DNA of 49,499 nt from JANPJV01 sp031425695 (GCA_031425695.1 JANPJV010000224.1:1-49499); one strand, 5' to 3'. Numbered from the stretch's first letter, positions 25,087-33,938 are shown. The notes: a model not told the origin generated them from the letters alone. Program-made: numbers and translations.

Positions 25087-25743
25087 ATGAGTCTTTCTCC
25101 GCGCTCGCAACTGATCGCTAGTCTGGTCTTGGCCGGCGTCGGCCTGGTGCTGTTCTTCGGCAATCTCTATCGCGTCTGGTTTCGTGCGCTGGACGTACCG
25201 TACGACTTCATCGGGACGGCGTTGTTCATTGCCGCGGTCTGGTTCTTCGTCGATGCCGTGCACCGCGTGCCAGCCGACGACGCCGTGGCGTCGATTGCTC
25301 CAGGCGAGTGGCAGTCCTGGATCGGAGTGGTCTTCTGTTCAGCGCTTTTGTGGTCGATGTGGATTGCCGCCCCACACTTCGCCGAACACTTGCCGCTGCA
25401 CCAGAACCCTGATGCCAGCCGGGCAGGACGCGGCGTGGGAACGTTGATTGCCGCCTGGGCTGTCCTGGGCTACGTCCTGGCGCAGCGATGGTCGATCGCA
25501 TCGGACGAGCGCGATCATCGGATCGAGCAACTGTCCGGCCAGTGGGGCCGCGTGGCGACCACCTTCGCCGTCATCAGTGTTGCGGTGCTGCTCGGCTTCA
25601 GTCCCACCGAACGCCTGCAGGCGTTGAGCTATCCCTGGATCAGCCAACTCCTGATCGTGGCACTGGTGTTTGGCGCCTGGGTCGACCATGCCGCCGCCGC
25701 TGTCCTCTATTGGCGCGACCGCCGCGCAGCGGAGGCTACATGA
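25087..25743 (+). CDS. Multi-pass membrane protein of XRE-regulated operon
   Basis: 218 residues with about six hydrophobic segments (LIASLVLAGVGLVLFFGNLY, DFIGTALFIAAVWFFVDAV, WIGVVFCSALLWSMWIAA, VGTLIAAWAVLGYVLAQRW, TTFAVISVAVLLGF, ISQLLIVALVFGAWVDHAAA). No catalytic motif was recognised. Pairs of a small membrane protein and an XRE regulator are common, with the membrane protein thought to modulate or depend on the regulator. Its stop overlaps the regulator's start (ATGA). The three operators sit directly before its ATG. Confidence 0.85.
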   Translation: MSLSPRSQLIASLVLAGVGLVLFFGNLYRVWFRALDVPYDFIGTALFIAAVWFFVDAVHRVPADDAVASIAPGEWQSWIGVVFCSALLWSMWIAAPHFAEHLPLHQNPDASRAGRGVGTLIAAWAVLGYVLAQRWSIASDERDHRIEQLSGQWGRVATTFAVISVAVLLGFSPTERLQALSYPWISQLLIVALVFGAWVDHAAAAVLYWRDRRAAEAT

Positions 25744-25961
25744 GCGCACCGCAGTCGATTACCAATCAGATTCGGCGCCTGCGCTTTGAACGTGGCGAGA
25801 TGACGCAACAGGCCCTGGCCGACGCTTGCGGCGTGACCCGGCAAACCATCATCGCGCTGGAAGCGTCCCGTTACACGCCCTCGCTGGAGCTCGGCTTCCG
25901 CATCGCCCATGCACTCAATGTCCCCATCCAGGAGGTGTTTCAGTGGTCCCCACCCCAGTAG
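25740..25961 (+). CDS. Small XRE-family HTH repressor
   Basis: 73 residues consisting almost entirely of an XRE helix-turn-helix: MTQQALADACGVTRQTIIAL at about 21-40, then SRYTPSLELGFRIAHALNV and the typical tail IQEVFQW. Such minimal regulators usually repress their own operon. The palindromes at 25013-25085 are the likely sites. It overlaps the membrane-protein gene by 4 bp and the hydrolase gene by 19 bp, so the three are one transcription unit. Confidence 0.92.
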   Translation: MSAPQSITNQIRRLRFERGEMTQQALADACGVTRQTIIALEASRYTPSLELGFRIAHALNVPIQEVFQWSPPQ

Positions 25962-26878
25962 TTTCGTCGCGAGCAAGACATTGGTTCGTACGCTTCATCG
26001 TCGGCTCGGTCGGCCTCATCCTCGCGTTGGTGATTTCGGCGGTTTTGTACGGTTGGTATCTTGAAGTCAGCTTCGATACCAAGACGCTGCCGGAGCGCTA
26101 TGGTCAAGTCGATTCGACCCTTTATGCAGGCTCCGCGGCCGCAGGCCCCAAGCCGCTGCTGGTTCTGCTCAGCGGTGGCGAAGGCGGCAATTCCTGGACG
26201 CGTGAGCGCTGGAAGGCGCAGCGCGAGCGCTTTCTGGCCCAGGGCTATGCCTTGCTGGCGATTGGCTATTTCGGGTTGCCCAACACGCCGAAGAATCTCG
26301 ACCGCATCGCCCTTGAAGGCGTGCATGCAGAAATCAAACGGATCGCTGAGGATCCACGCATCGACAGACGCTGCATTGCCGTGATTGGCGGGTCACGTGG
26401 CGCGGAATTGGCGCTATTGCTCGGAAGCCATTTCGACGATATCCGGACGGTCGTGGCAATGGCCCCACCCAGCGCGGTTTTCGTGGGCCACACCGATGCG
26501 TTCGTGACTTCGGCCTTTGCGCTCGACGGCGCACAACTTCCATTCGTTCCGATGACCTGGAGCGCTACGCCGCAACTCATCATGGGAGACATCGGTGGCG
26601 TCATGCGCCGCTTGGCCGCGAATACCGCAGCCATGGACGCGGCGGCGATCCCGGTAGAACGCATCAACGGGCCGTTGCTGCTGATTTCGGGCGCGAAAGA
26701 CGAGATGTGGCCGGCGCGCGCCATGTCGCTGGCGATGATGGACAGGCTCAAGCGCCATCAGTTCGCGCATACCTACGAGCATTGGGACTTACCCGGCGGA
26801 CATGCCGCGGCTGTCGATGAATTCCCTCGAATCGAGGGCTTTCTGAGAGAGCAGTTCGCGCCGAACTGTGCCGAATGA
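25943..26878 (+). CDS. Membrane-anchored alpha/beta hydrolase (BAAT C-terminal type)
   Basis: 311 residues from the GTG at 25943, which lies inside the 3' end of the XRE gene; a longer frame would overlap that gene more. An N-terminal anchor (FIVGSVGLILALVISAVLYG) precedes an alpha/beta-hydrolase domain with the nucleophile in IGGSRGAELALLL (Ser at about 151), an acid in ISGAKDEMWP and a His in DLPGGHAAAVDEF. The GGSRG elbow and the LLLISGAKDEMWP stretch match the C-terminal domain of the bile-acid-CoA/acyl-CoA thioesterase (BAAT) family. It probably acts on thioesters or esters at the outer face of the inner membrane; the substrate is unknown. Confidence 0.82.
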   Translation: MVPTPVVSSRARHWFVRFIVGSVGLILALVISAVLYGWYLEVSFDTKTLPERYGQVDSTLYAGSAAAGPKPLLVLLSGGEGGNSWTRERWKAQRERFLAQGYALLAIGYFGLPNTPKNLDRIALEGVHAEIKRIAEDPRIDRRCIAVIGGSRGAELALLLGSHFDDIRTVVAMAPPSAVFVGHTDAFVTSAFALDGAQLPFVPMTWSATPQLIMGDIGGVMRRLAANTAAMDAAAIPVERINGPLLLISGAKDEMWPARAMSLAMMDRLKRHQFAHTYEHWDLPGGHAAAVDEFPRIEGFLREQFAPNCAE

Positions 26879-27085
26879 TGCGGCGGCCGAGCCAACGCGC
26901 ATTGAGGGGGCCGACCGTCGCTGCGGCTGCGCGACCGTGCTTCGGTGTTGGCTTCATTTGGTGCCGGTGCCGATGCCGACCAACGCCGACGCACGAATCA
27001 ACACCAGCCACGGAGTTTGATCCGACCTGCGCAGCCGCAAACGGATTAAGCTTTGAATCCTCGTAGTCGACGCACTTGGAGAAGC

Positions 27086-27466
27086 ATGAAAAACGTTCAT
27101 CGTGGTGTCTGTCTGGCGCTGGTCGCGTTTGCGGCGCCACTCATTGCGCATGACGCGCCCGCGACCAAGACATCTGCCGACACCGCCGTCGCCGCAGTGT
27201 CAGTGGCTTATCTGTGCGACGACGGCAAGAAACTCACGGCGGTGCTCGATGCGAGCGATGCCAAGACCACGGTCAGCGTCGAGGGCGACGCGAAGCTGCA
27301 GGGCATCGAGATGCGCGATGTCATGTCCGCCAATGGCAATAAGACCAGCAACGGCAAGCTGGTCTGGTGGACCAAGGGCGATGAAGGGTTTTTGGCCGAG
27401 GAAGATCCGCCCGCCGGCAACGGCGAGGTGGTGCTAGGCGGCTGCAAGGAGGTCTCGGCGCCCTGA
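27086..27466 (+). CDS. Exported MliC-like lysozyme-inhibitor domain protein
   Basis: 126 residues. The ATG at 27086 follows GGAGAAGC and starts a signal peptide (MKNVHRGVCLALVAFAAPLI, cut near AHDA). The mature part shows the MliC pattern: VAYLCDDGKKLTAVLDA, then KTTVSVEG, then NGKLVWWTKGDEGFLAEE and a final Cys (GGCKEV). The two Cys would form the family disulfide. MliC proteins block C-type lysozyme in the periplasm or outer membrane. There is no lipobox, so it is probably soluble periplasmic. It is convergent with the M60-like gene. Confidence 0.72.
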   Translation: MKNVHRGVCLALVAFAAPLIAHDAPATKTSADTAVAAVSVAYLCDDGKKLTAVLDASDAKTTVSVEGDAKLQGIEMRDVMSANGNKTSNGKLVWWTKGDEGFLAEEDPPAGNGEVVLGGCKEVSAP

Positions 27467-27473
27467 ACAACGC

Positions 27474-28814
27474 TCAGTCGAAGATCTCGGAAAAGTCGCG
27501 GTCGGGCGGCGGATAGCCGTCCCGATCGAGCGCGCTATTGGCGGCGGGAGAAATGCGCAGTCCCCAGCGTTTAAAGAATGAGCGCAAATCGACGCCGGTC
27601 AACTCGCACAGCGCCAGCACCATGGCGTCGGCCTTGTCTTGGTCGGTCGCGTCCTCTGGCAATGGATGTGCGCGGAAATGCCGATTGAGGTCCTTGAATA
27701 GATCCCAGCCATAGACTTCCTGCAGCTGATGGAACAGCACGAGACGGATGAAAAATCCATCGCCGTCGTCGCTTTCATCGAGCTCGGCCAGCAGGTCATC
27801 GGCGCCGGCGTCTAGATAGTCGCGCGCACGCGCCAGGAACGACGGGGCGCCATCTTCCGACACGCGCAAGGCGCTCGGTCGCCCGAACGACTCCTGCACG
27901 TAGAGCGAATACAGGTTGACGTTGACCTCCGCGAACGCGTCAGGTGTCCATGAGTTTTGTTGATGCAGGTGCCCGGTCTCGTGCCAAATGCCCCACTCGC
28001 GCTGCAGCGTTTGCGGATCGGTGAGGTCGGTGGTGTTGTCGCTCAGCATGCCGACGAAGCCGTCGGTCGCGTACATGTAGAAAGTCTGGCGATCCTGCTC
28101 GGATACACGAAAATCGACGAGGTAATGGATGCGCAGCGGCGTTGGCAGATCGCGCGTGGTGCTGCCGTCGAAACCTGACAACTCGTTTTGGAGCTCGAGC
28201 ATCTTGTCGATGGTGGCGAAAGTCGCGCGCGGATCGCTGATGGGTTGCTGCGCGTGGACGCTGTGCGGCAAGGTGATCAGCGCGTGCGCGCCGACCAGTT
28301 GCACGAATGGGGCGTCCCGGTGTGCGCTGAGCTCGGCCCGCCACTCGCGATTGCTCATTTCGCCATCGACAAAGAGCGGCAGCGGCTCACCGCCGTCGAC
28401 GCTGACCGCGACGGTGGCGTTGTTCGCAAGCTGGCCTGGCGGCGTACTGAGCTTGAAAAACAAAGGTCCATCCTGATCGGCGGTGAGTTCATTGGTGCCG
28501 ACGCGCAGCGGCACCTCCTGTTGACCCTGGTCCGATCCCCACATTGGCTTGAAGCCGACCTGCGCATGCAAGCGCTGTCCGCGCGGCAGCGGCGCCACCG
28601 TGATTGAAATCTCCTCGCCCTCGCGTACATGGCGCCCGGCAGGTTGCTGGTCGCATAGCTGCATGCTGTCCATGCGCCGCGCCTCTTGCGCGGCATCCGG
28701 CAATGCCGTCAACAGGTATTGCCCAGCTTCGTTGTCGAAGCTCGATGCCGCGAGCGCGGGCGCGAAGAGGGCGAAAAGGAGTCCGCCAATTGCGATCTCC
28801 AGCAGGCTGCTCAC
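27474..28814 (-). CDS. Secreted M60-like (enhancin-type) metallopeptidase
   Basis: 446 residues from a GTG start that overlaps the stop of the upstream gene (GTGA). A signal peptide (LLEIAIGGLLFALFAPALAA) precedes a beta-rich N-terminal half (ISITVAPLPRGQRLHAQVGF, FFKLSTPPGQ). The catalytic motif WGIWHETGHLHQQNSW (HExxH at about residue 277) is followed by AEVNVNLYSLYVQ, the downstream Glu region of M60 peptidases. The C-terminal helical region has FHQLQEVYGWDLFKDLNRHF. M60 enzymes attack mucin-type glycoproteins; the substrate here is inference. It is translationally coupled to the Cys-pair repeat protein. Confidence 0.85.
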   Translation of the reverse strand: MSSLLEIAIGGLLFALFAPALAASSFDNEAGQYLLTALPDAAQEARRMDSMQLCDQQPAGRHVREGEEISITVAPLPRGQRLHAQVGFKPMWGSDQGQQEVPLRVGTNELTADQDGPLFFKLSTPPGQLANNATVAVSVDGGEPLPLFVDGEMSNREWRAELSAHRDAPFVQLVGAHALITLPHSVHAQQPISDPRATFATIDKMLELQNELSGFDGSTTRDLPTPLRIHYLVDFRVSEQDRQTFYMYATDGFVGMLSDNTTDLTDPQTLQREWGIWHETGHLHQQNSWTPDAFAEVNVNLYSLYVQESFGRPSALRVSEDGAPSFLARARDYLDAGADDLLAELDESDDGDGFFIRLVLFHQLQEVYGWDLFKDLNRHFRAHPLPEDATDQDKADAMVLALCELTGVDLRSFFKRWGLRISPAANSALDRDGYPPPDRDFSEIFD

Positions 28815-30979
28815 TCGAACCCACTCGTGAACAACGCGTCCGGTACCGGCACCGCCAGTATCACGTCGGCCAGTGATTGCTCTTCAAACGCGGCCAATAG
28901 AGTGCCGCTGCCAGACAAGGCGAGCGAGCCCTGATAGCCGCTCAGGGGATTGGGATCGATCAATACCGCGCGTTGCTGGGCGCTGCTGCAGGTGTCGTCC
29001 TCGCATGCGGTGATGCTGGCAAAGCCGGTGGTCCCGGACTCGTATGCGGGCCGGTCGCCACTCATGAGCACCAGTGATCGCGCGATGCCGGCGATGCCGA
29101 TGGGAAAACGCGTCACGGCCGTGCAATCGGCGTTGTTGCAGAGCGCGTAGTTGTTGTTCAGGCCGGACTCGATGAACGCGGGCCGGCCGTCGCTGCGCAG
29201 CGCCAGCGGGTTGGCGTAATAGACCGCGTTGGTTCCGATGGTGATCACGCTGGCAGCGGCGCAGGCACTGTCGCTGCAACGGGCGTAGCGCTGCAAACGG
29301 CCCGAGTTGCTGACCAATGAATACATGACGATCGGACGATTCCCCGGCCCGATGACGATGGCGAAATGAGTGAGGAAGGTGCCGTTGCCTGTGGGCTCAT
29401 CAGCCAGCAGGCGCTGTGTGCCGCTGCTACAGTTGATATCGCTGCAATCGAAGACAAACACGTCGTTGAGATTGGAAACGGTGTACAGCAACACGGGCCG
29501 GCCGTCGGCACGCAAGGCCATCTCGATGATCGTGCTGGTGAAGTTGCCGCTGCCGCTCACCGCGCGTGAATCTCCGCTGCTGCAGCCGGCATTGCTGCAA
29601 TCAAAAAGCGCGCTGCCGCCGACGCTGGCGTAATAGGCTACCGGACGGTTGTCCGGGCGAACGGCGAGCGCCGGTCGGGTATCGCTGTTGAAGCCGGGCA
29701 AGACGCTGCGGGTGACACTCGAGCACGTCAGATCCGTGCATTGAGCCAGCCAGGGTTGCCGTTCGCGAATGTACGCCATCACCGCGCGACCATCAGGCCG
29801 CAGTGCCAGCCGGACGCCATGCACCGGCAAGCCGTTGAGTGACACGCGTTGCGTAAATGCGCTGCACGCGGCGGTAGTGCATTGCGTCGACCGCACATCG
29901 GCGCGGATCGTGTCCTGGAAAAACAGCAGCGGCAACCCGGCGGCGTTGCGCATGACCGATTTGCCAGTGTTCCCAGCGCTTACGTTGAACACCAGCGCTT
30001 GCGGCGTGCCGCAAGGCAGATCCGGACACACGCTGCCGAGCAGGCTGCCGGTGCTCGCCTGGTAGTGCGCTACCAGCAAATTGCCGTTGGCCAGCCGCGT
30101 CGACGACGGTCGATAGCCGCGCCCGGCACCCGCCAGCGTGCTCTGATTGGCGCTGCTGCAGGTCGCATTGAGGCAGCGCTGGCGTTGCAAGGTATGCGCC
30201 GTCGTTTCGCGCCAGACCATGTCCAGAAAACCGCTGGCATCTGCGGTCAGCGTGGGCTCGACGCCTCCGGGCTGGGTTGAAAATGCGAACGTCGTGTACG
30301 GCGCGGAGCTTCTGGCCAGAATCAGTTCGCCGCTGGTACGGTCTTCATATGCGATCCAGAGCGTGCTGCCGGCGAACACCATGCTGGCGTTGTGTCCACG
30401 ATCGTTGGTGCCATTGACGAGGACGGAGCTGCCGGAATCGCAGACGGCCGTCGCGCAGCGATACAGTCGCAGATCGCCGTTGCCTGCATCGTAGAAGGCG
30501 ATCAGCGGCAGTCCCGTGGCCGGGTCGACCGCGATCGCCGTGTCTTGGCCGACGTTGCCAGCGGTTTCCAGCGTACGTTCGATTGCGGAGCTGCAATTGA
30601 AGTCCTGGCAGTCCAACATCATCAGGTCACCGGTGCTGGCGTCGTAGTAGGCGGCCAGCGGACGATTGTTGAGCGCAGGGCGCACCGCGGCGCTGACATA
30701 GCGTCCGCGATCAGCGCCCGGACCGGTCATGGGATAGGCTTCCCCACAACTTTGGCCAAAGCACGTTGACGAGATCAGCCGGCCCTGGTCGGCCACGTAG
30801 AAGAACCCAATGTTCGCGTTTGCTTGCTGGGCCATGGCGAAATGTTCGCCGAGATCGTTATCGCCATCGATGGCGCGAAGCACAAAGCCGGGTTCCGCGG
30901 CTGGTTGGGCCAGGCTGGTTGAACTGACGATCAGCATCAGCGCCAGCAATAGATTGCGCAGGACCCGGTCGATCGACAC
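28811..30979 (-). CDS. Exported repeat protein with a dozen C-x5-C units and GFE tail
   Basis: 722 residues from the GTG at 30979, chosen because GGAGC precedes it by eight bases and it opens a signal peptide (LRNLLLALMLIVSSTSLAQP). An open frame runs further upstream but is not needed. The mature protein repeats a unit of about 45 residues, each with a C-x5-C pair: CFGQSC, CQDFNC, CATAVC, CLNATC, CPDLPC, CTTAAC, CTDLTC, CSNAGC, CSDINC, CSDSAC, CNNADC, CEDDTC. Each pair is flanked by strands like GRPVAYYASVGGSALFD. This suggests disulfide-pinned propeller blades. It ends LFTSGFE. It is co-translated with the M60-like peptidase, so the two may act together. Confidence 0.85.
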   Translation of the reverse strand: MSIDRVLRNLLLALMLIVSSTSLAQPAAEPGFVLRAIDGDNDLGEHFAMAQQANANIGFFYVADQGRLISSTCFGQSCGEAYPMTGPGADRGRYVSAAVRPALNNRPLAAYYDASTGDLMMLDCQDFNCSSAIERTLETAGNVGQDTAIAVDPATGLPLIAFYDAGNGDLRLYRCATAVCDSGSSVLVNGTNDRGHNASMVFAGSTLWIAYEDRTSGELILARSSAPYTTFAFSTQPGGVEPTLTADASGFLDMVWRETTAHTLQRQRCLNATCSSANQSTLAGAGRGYRPSSTRLANGNLLVAHYQASTGSLLGSVCPDLPCGTPQALVFNVSAGNTGKSVMRNAAGLPLLFFQDTIRADVRSTQCTTAACSAFTQRVSLNGLPVHGVRLALRPDGRAVMAYIRERQPWLAQCTDLTCSSVTRSVLPGFNSDTRPALAVRPDNRPVAYYASVGGSALFDCSNAGCSSGDSRAVSGSGNFTSTIIEMALRADGRPVLLYTVSNLNDVFVFDCSDINCSSGTQRLLADEPTGNGTFLTHFAIVIGPGNRPIVMYSLVSNSGRLQRYARCSDSACAAASVITIGTNAVYYANPLALRSDGRPAFIESGLNNNYALCNNADCTAVTRFPIGIAGIARSLVLMSGDRPAYESGTTGFASITACEDDTCSSAQQRAVLIDPNPLSGYQGSLALSGSGTLLAAFEEQSLADVILAVPVPDALFTSGFE

Positions 30980-31097
30980 GATTGGTTGCTCCGTTTTTGG
31001 CAATGTGCAGGACCGCACAATAGCGGCCTCCGTACCATTTGGGGTTCGCATTGTTTTTGGTGCAGGGGACGGCTCGCCTGGGTCGCAAAACTCGACT

Positions 31098-31125
31098 GTC
31101 CGGTTTTTGTAGTCCGGTTTTTGTA
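31098..31125. repeat. Tandem 14-bp repeat
   Basis: GTCCGGTTTTTGTA occurs twice in a row (31098-31111 and 31112-31125), upstream of the Cys-pair repeat gene and next to the dispersed repeat at 31140. It may affect promoter spacing; no function is evident. Confidence 0.85.
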
Positions 31126-31139
31126 CCGAGCTCGGGTCC

Positions 31140-31250
31140 CCGTGAAGATCACCCGCGCCGAAGCTGGCACGAGACACCCGGAAAAAAAGCAGCGTCAAAA
31201 GAAGTGCAATTTACGGTTGATGGGAGGCGTCCATACGTGTCCCGGTCTTT
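31140..31250 (+). repeat. Dispersed repeat, about 100 bp, copy 1
   Basis: Shares ordered blocks with 35846-35945: AGATCAC, CGCCGAA, CTGGC, CACC, TCAAAAG, AAGTGCA, CGGTTGA and the core GGAGGCGTCCATACGTGTCC (31223-31242). The core is also at 10555-10576 (inverted) and, diverged, at 40452-40474. It is palindromic at its ends (GGGA/TCCC) and looks like a REP- or transposase-associated element. Confidence 0.8.
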
Positions 31251-31282
31251 TACAGCCGCGTCAATGACCGCAACGGGAGGCG

Positions 31283-32599
31283 ATGACCATTAACCCGCAT
31301 GCCGACGCCCTTCGCGAATTACTCGCGATCGTTGACATCGACGCCAGCGCTACGATTGCCGTGTTGGGTCTCGCGCAGCGCGAGTTGCCCAAGGCGCTCG
31401 CGACCTGCGGCGGCGACCTCATCAAGGCGCGCTTCCGGTTGGCGCAAACCTGGCGCTGTGAGTTGGCGCATTGCGCGGCACGGCTCAACACCCGTTCGGT
31501 GAATCGCCAGGCCTTGCGCAAACAAGGGGTGGCGGCGGCGTTGATCGACGGCTTCATCGGCGACAGCGCCCGACCGCAGTACGCCGGCGAATCTGACCCG
31601 TTCGTCGACGTGCTCAGGATTGACCTCGGCGAAGTCAGCGCGCTGGTCAATCCGCACAACTCCGGATGCCTGCTGACTGCGCCGGATCACTTTCTGATTG
31701 ACGGTCTATTGCCTGAAATCGAACTGCCGGACGCGTCGCGAACGCCGCCATCGAGACCGCGTTCTCTGCGGCTGTCGGGGCCTGCAGACTTGCCGGATGG
31801 CGTCGACGCTTCAGCGCTGCAATCGCTGGAGCTGGGCAGCGGTGAGTTCGACGCCTTGCCGAAGCTGCTGGCGTCGGCGCGCGATCTGCGCCACCTGCGC
31901 ATCCACCATGTCGGATTGCTGGGCAGCGGAATCTTCGACGGGCTTAAGATGCACGCACTCGAGCGCCTGGATCTCCCGGACGCCGCAGGGCTGACCGTCG
32001 ACCACTGCTCGCGCATCCGCGACTGGCACGCTATCCGCGCGCTGTGCATCCACGGCCCGGGCCTGACGCACAGTAACTTCGACGTGCTGACGGCGCTGAG
32101 TGGCGCGCCCTTCTGGACACAGCTGGTCGAGCTCGATCTGTTAATGCACACGAGCGGCAAAACCCTCGACACGGCCCGCTGGGATGAACTCTGGGCCGAT
32201 CGGGAATTCGCCCTCGAATCGCTGCAGCTGCGTTTCATCGAATCGTCTGGTTGGCGCGCCGTCTGGCGCGCCCGCATGCCTCGCTTGCGCAGGCTCAGCA
32301 TGGCCGGCACAGACCTGCGCGATCAACTTCGGAGCGCACTCGAAGGCGCTTCGCTGCCGCATCTGGAACTACTCGACCTGCGCGACAACAGCCTCAGCCC
32401 AGAGGCCGTGCGCGACTTTGCCCAAACCCATCGGTTCCCCAGCCTGCGGCGCATCGGCATCAAGCTCAACAGCGAACTCATGGAAGATTATTGCGACTGG
32501 AACGGCGCCGTCGTTGGTCGCGGCCCGATTCCACTCACCGCCAGCGAGATTGAAGCTACGTGGCTGGCTGGAACGGGGTTGCGGGTGTTTGACGACTGA
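31283..32599 (+). CDS. Leucine-rich-repeat protein, probably cytoplasmic
   Basis: 438 residues, no signal peptide. The N-terminal ~100 residues are helical (ALRELLAIVDIDASATIAVL). From about 155 on there are leucine-rich repeats: LRLSGPADLPDGVDASALQ, LQSLELGSGEFDALPKLL, LRHLRIHHVGLLGSGIFDGL, LERLDLPDAAGLTV, LRRLSMAGTDLRDQLRSAL, LELLDLRDNSLSPEAVRDFA. Such proteins bind other proteins; the partner is unknown. GGAGG lies three bases before the ATG. A 130-bp fragment of a sister gene survives at 24714-24842. Confidence 0.82.
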   Translation: MTINPHADALRELLAIVDIDASATIAVLGLAQRELPKALATCGGDLIKARFRLAQTWRCELAHCAARLNTRSVNRQALRKQGVAAALIDGFIGDSARPQYAGESDPFVDVLRIDLGEVSALVNPHNSGCLLTAPDHFLIDGLLPEIELPDASRTPPSRPRSLRLSGPADLPDGVDASALQSLELGSGEFDALPKLLASARDLRHLRIHHVGLLGSGIFDGLKMHALERLDLPDAAGLTVDHCSRIRDWHAIRALCIHGPGLTHSNFDVLTALSGAPFWTQLVELDLLMHTSGKTLDTARWDELWADREFALESLQLRFIESSGWRAVWRARMPRLRRLSMAGTDLRDQLRSALEGASLPHLELLDLRDNSLSPEAVRDFAQTHRFPSLRRIGIKLNSELMEDYCDWNGAVVGRGPIPLTASEIEATWLAGTGLRVFDD

Positions 32600-32962
32600 G
32601 CCAAGACAGTAGGTCACGTGGGCCCGAAGGGACTCCGTTGACAGCACCTCCTTAGTGGCCCGCGTCGCGCAACAAGCGTCCGGACAAGGTCCGGACCCAC
32701 TACAGCCGCCCCGACCTGGACGGCTGGTCTGACAAGTCAGTCCGGCTCTACAAAGCCGTAAGGGCAGGCATCCATTTCAACCGTCGAGTTTCAGACTTTT
32801 CCAACGGCGCAGCGTGACTTTGGGCTGCGCTGATGCAGGCTCTGGCCAATCCTGTCCCAACAGGAAAACACGGAAAGCATTCGACTTCTGGTTCTGACGT
32901 CATAGACTGCTGTCAGTGCTTTCAATGATAGACTGCAACTCTCTGAAGTAAGAGGGTTCGGC
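32600..32962. other. Intergenic region before second toxin-antitoxin pair
   Basis: It holds a GTCCGGAC-AAG-GTCCGGAC arrangement near 32690, in which each octamer is itself palindromic, and two direct copies of ATAGACTGC (32902-32910 and 32928-32936) upstream of the antitoxin gene. These direct repeats are candidate operator half-sites. No gene is supported. Confidence 0.6.
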
Positions 32963-33226
32963 ATGGCGGTCCTGACTGTTCGCAATCTTCCTGATGCCGT
33001 CAGGGATCGCTTGCGTGTGCGTGCGGCGGCCGCCGGTACGAGCATGGAGGAACAGGTGCGCCTGATTCTGTTGCATGCCAGCTTGGAGCCGGTCAAGCCA
33101 GCAGTTTCGCGCTCGTTGCAGGAATGGGTCAGCACGTTGTACGGGAATCGAAAGCCTGAAGGGGTCGTCGATTCGCTATTGGCGGAGAGGGCTGAACTCG
33201 CTCATCGAGAGCACGGGGCGGGGTAA
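32963..33226 (+). CDS. FitA/VapB-like antitoxin
   Basis: 87 residues. The N-terminus MAVLTVRNLPDAVRDRLRVR followed by AAAAGTSMEEQVRLIL is the ribbon-helix-helix of FitA-type antitoxins ('V-x-NLPD ... LR-x-RAA-x-G-S-x-EE-x-R'). The C-terminal part should wrap the toxin. Its TAA overlaps the toxin ATG (TAATG). Confidence 0.9.
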   Translation: MAVLTVRNLPDAVRDRLRVRAAAAGTSMEEQVRLILLHASLEPVKPAVSRSLQEWVSTLYGNRKPEGVVDSLLAERAELAHREHGAG

Positions 33227-33612
33227 TGGTCGTGCTCGATGCCTCGGCATTGCTGGCGTATCTATTCGCCGAGTCTGGGCATGAGGCAGTCGCCGAAGTC
33301 ATTGATTCGTGCTGCCTATCGACCGTGAACCTGGCGGAGGTAATTTCGCGTTTCGTGCGTGACGGGCACAGTCCGGTTCTTGTTCATCGGCAACTGGCGA
33401 CATCGGGAATCGAAATCGTCGCCTTCGGCGGCGAAGATGCGGCACTGGTCGCTTCACTCGTTCCCCCAACTCAGCATCTGGGACTTGGGTTGGGCGATCG
33501 AGCGTGCTTGGCGTTGGCGCTCCGGCGAGATGTTCCCGTGCTAACCGCTGATCAGGCATGGGGCAAGTTGAACTTACCGATTGCGATTCGATTGATTCGG
33601 CCCGGTTCGTGA
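33226..33612 (+). CDS. FitB/VapC-like PIN-domain toxin
   Basis: 128 residues with the four PIN acids visible: Asp5 (MVVLDASALLAYLF), Glu38 (STVNLAEVISRF), Asp91 (LGLGDRACLALALR) and Asp109 (VLTADQAWGKL). It is an RNA-cutting toxin by family and is coupled to its antitoxin by a one-base stop/start overlap. It is a different subfamily from the pair at 12646-13352. Confidence 0.92.
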   Translation: MVVLDASALLAYLFAESGHEAVAEVIDSCCLSTVNLAEVISRFVRDGHSPVLVHRQLATSGIEIVAFGGEDAALVASLVPPTQHLGLGLGDRACLALALRRDVPVLTADQAWGKLNLPIAIRLIRPGS

Positions 33613-33938
33613 CCAACGAACGCTACGAACAAACACGACAAGCCAACATGGCGGCCGTGAATACCCGGGCTGCCTGAAGAACTGGCCGCAACCTGCCGAC
33701 ACGTCGCCGCGCATGAGCGAGCAGGCGTCGCATATGAAGCGACATATGGCGGACCGGGACGCAGGCGCCAATGAGAAGTCCTCGCGCCCGAATTGGCTGC
33801 TTCCGCGGCCGCCATACCTTCGCCGGTACGACTCGGTGCAGCAACGCTTCCGGCAGTGCAAGGGCAAGCGGCAATGGCCGGTCGCCGCCAACCAGGCCTT
33901 CCGTCCTTTGGAGAATCTGGCGCTGCACGGCGGCTGAT
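33613..33938. other. Intergenic region, no gene seen
   Basis: Short frames exist on both strands but none has a ribosome site or recognisable product. The sequence separates the toxin gene from a convergent exported-protein gene. A short CATATG...CATATG direct repeat (near 33733 and 33746) is the only structure noted. Confidence 0.5.

Noticed and set aside
31098..31125. Tandem 14-mer as a CRISPR seed
   Set aside because: Only two adjacent copies, no spacers and no cas genes.
32660..32720. CCGGAC/GTCCGG palindromes as a terminator for the LRR gene
   Set aside because: Stem-forming but without a T-tract and 90 bp past the stop; left as an unexplained inverted repeat.
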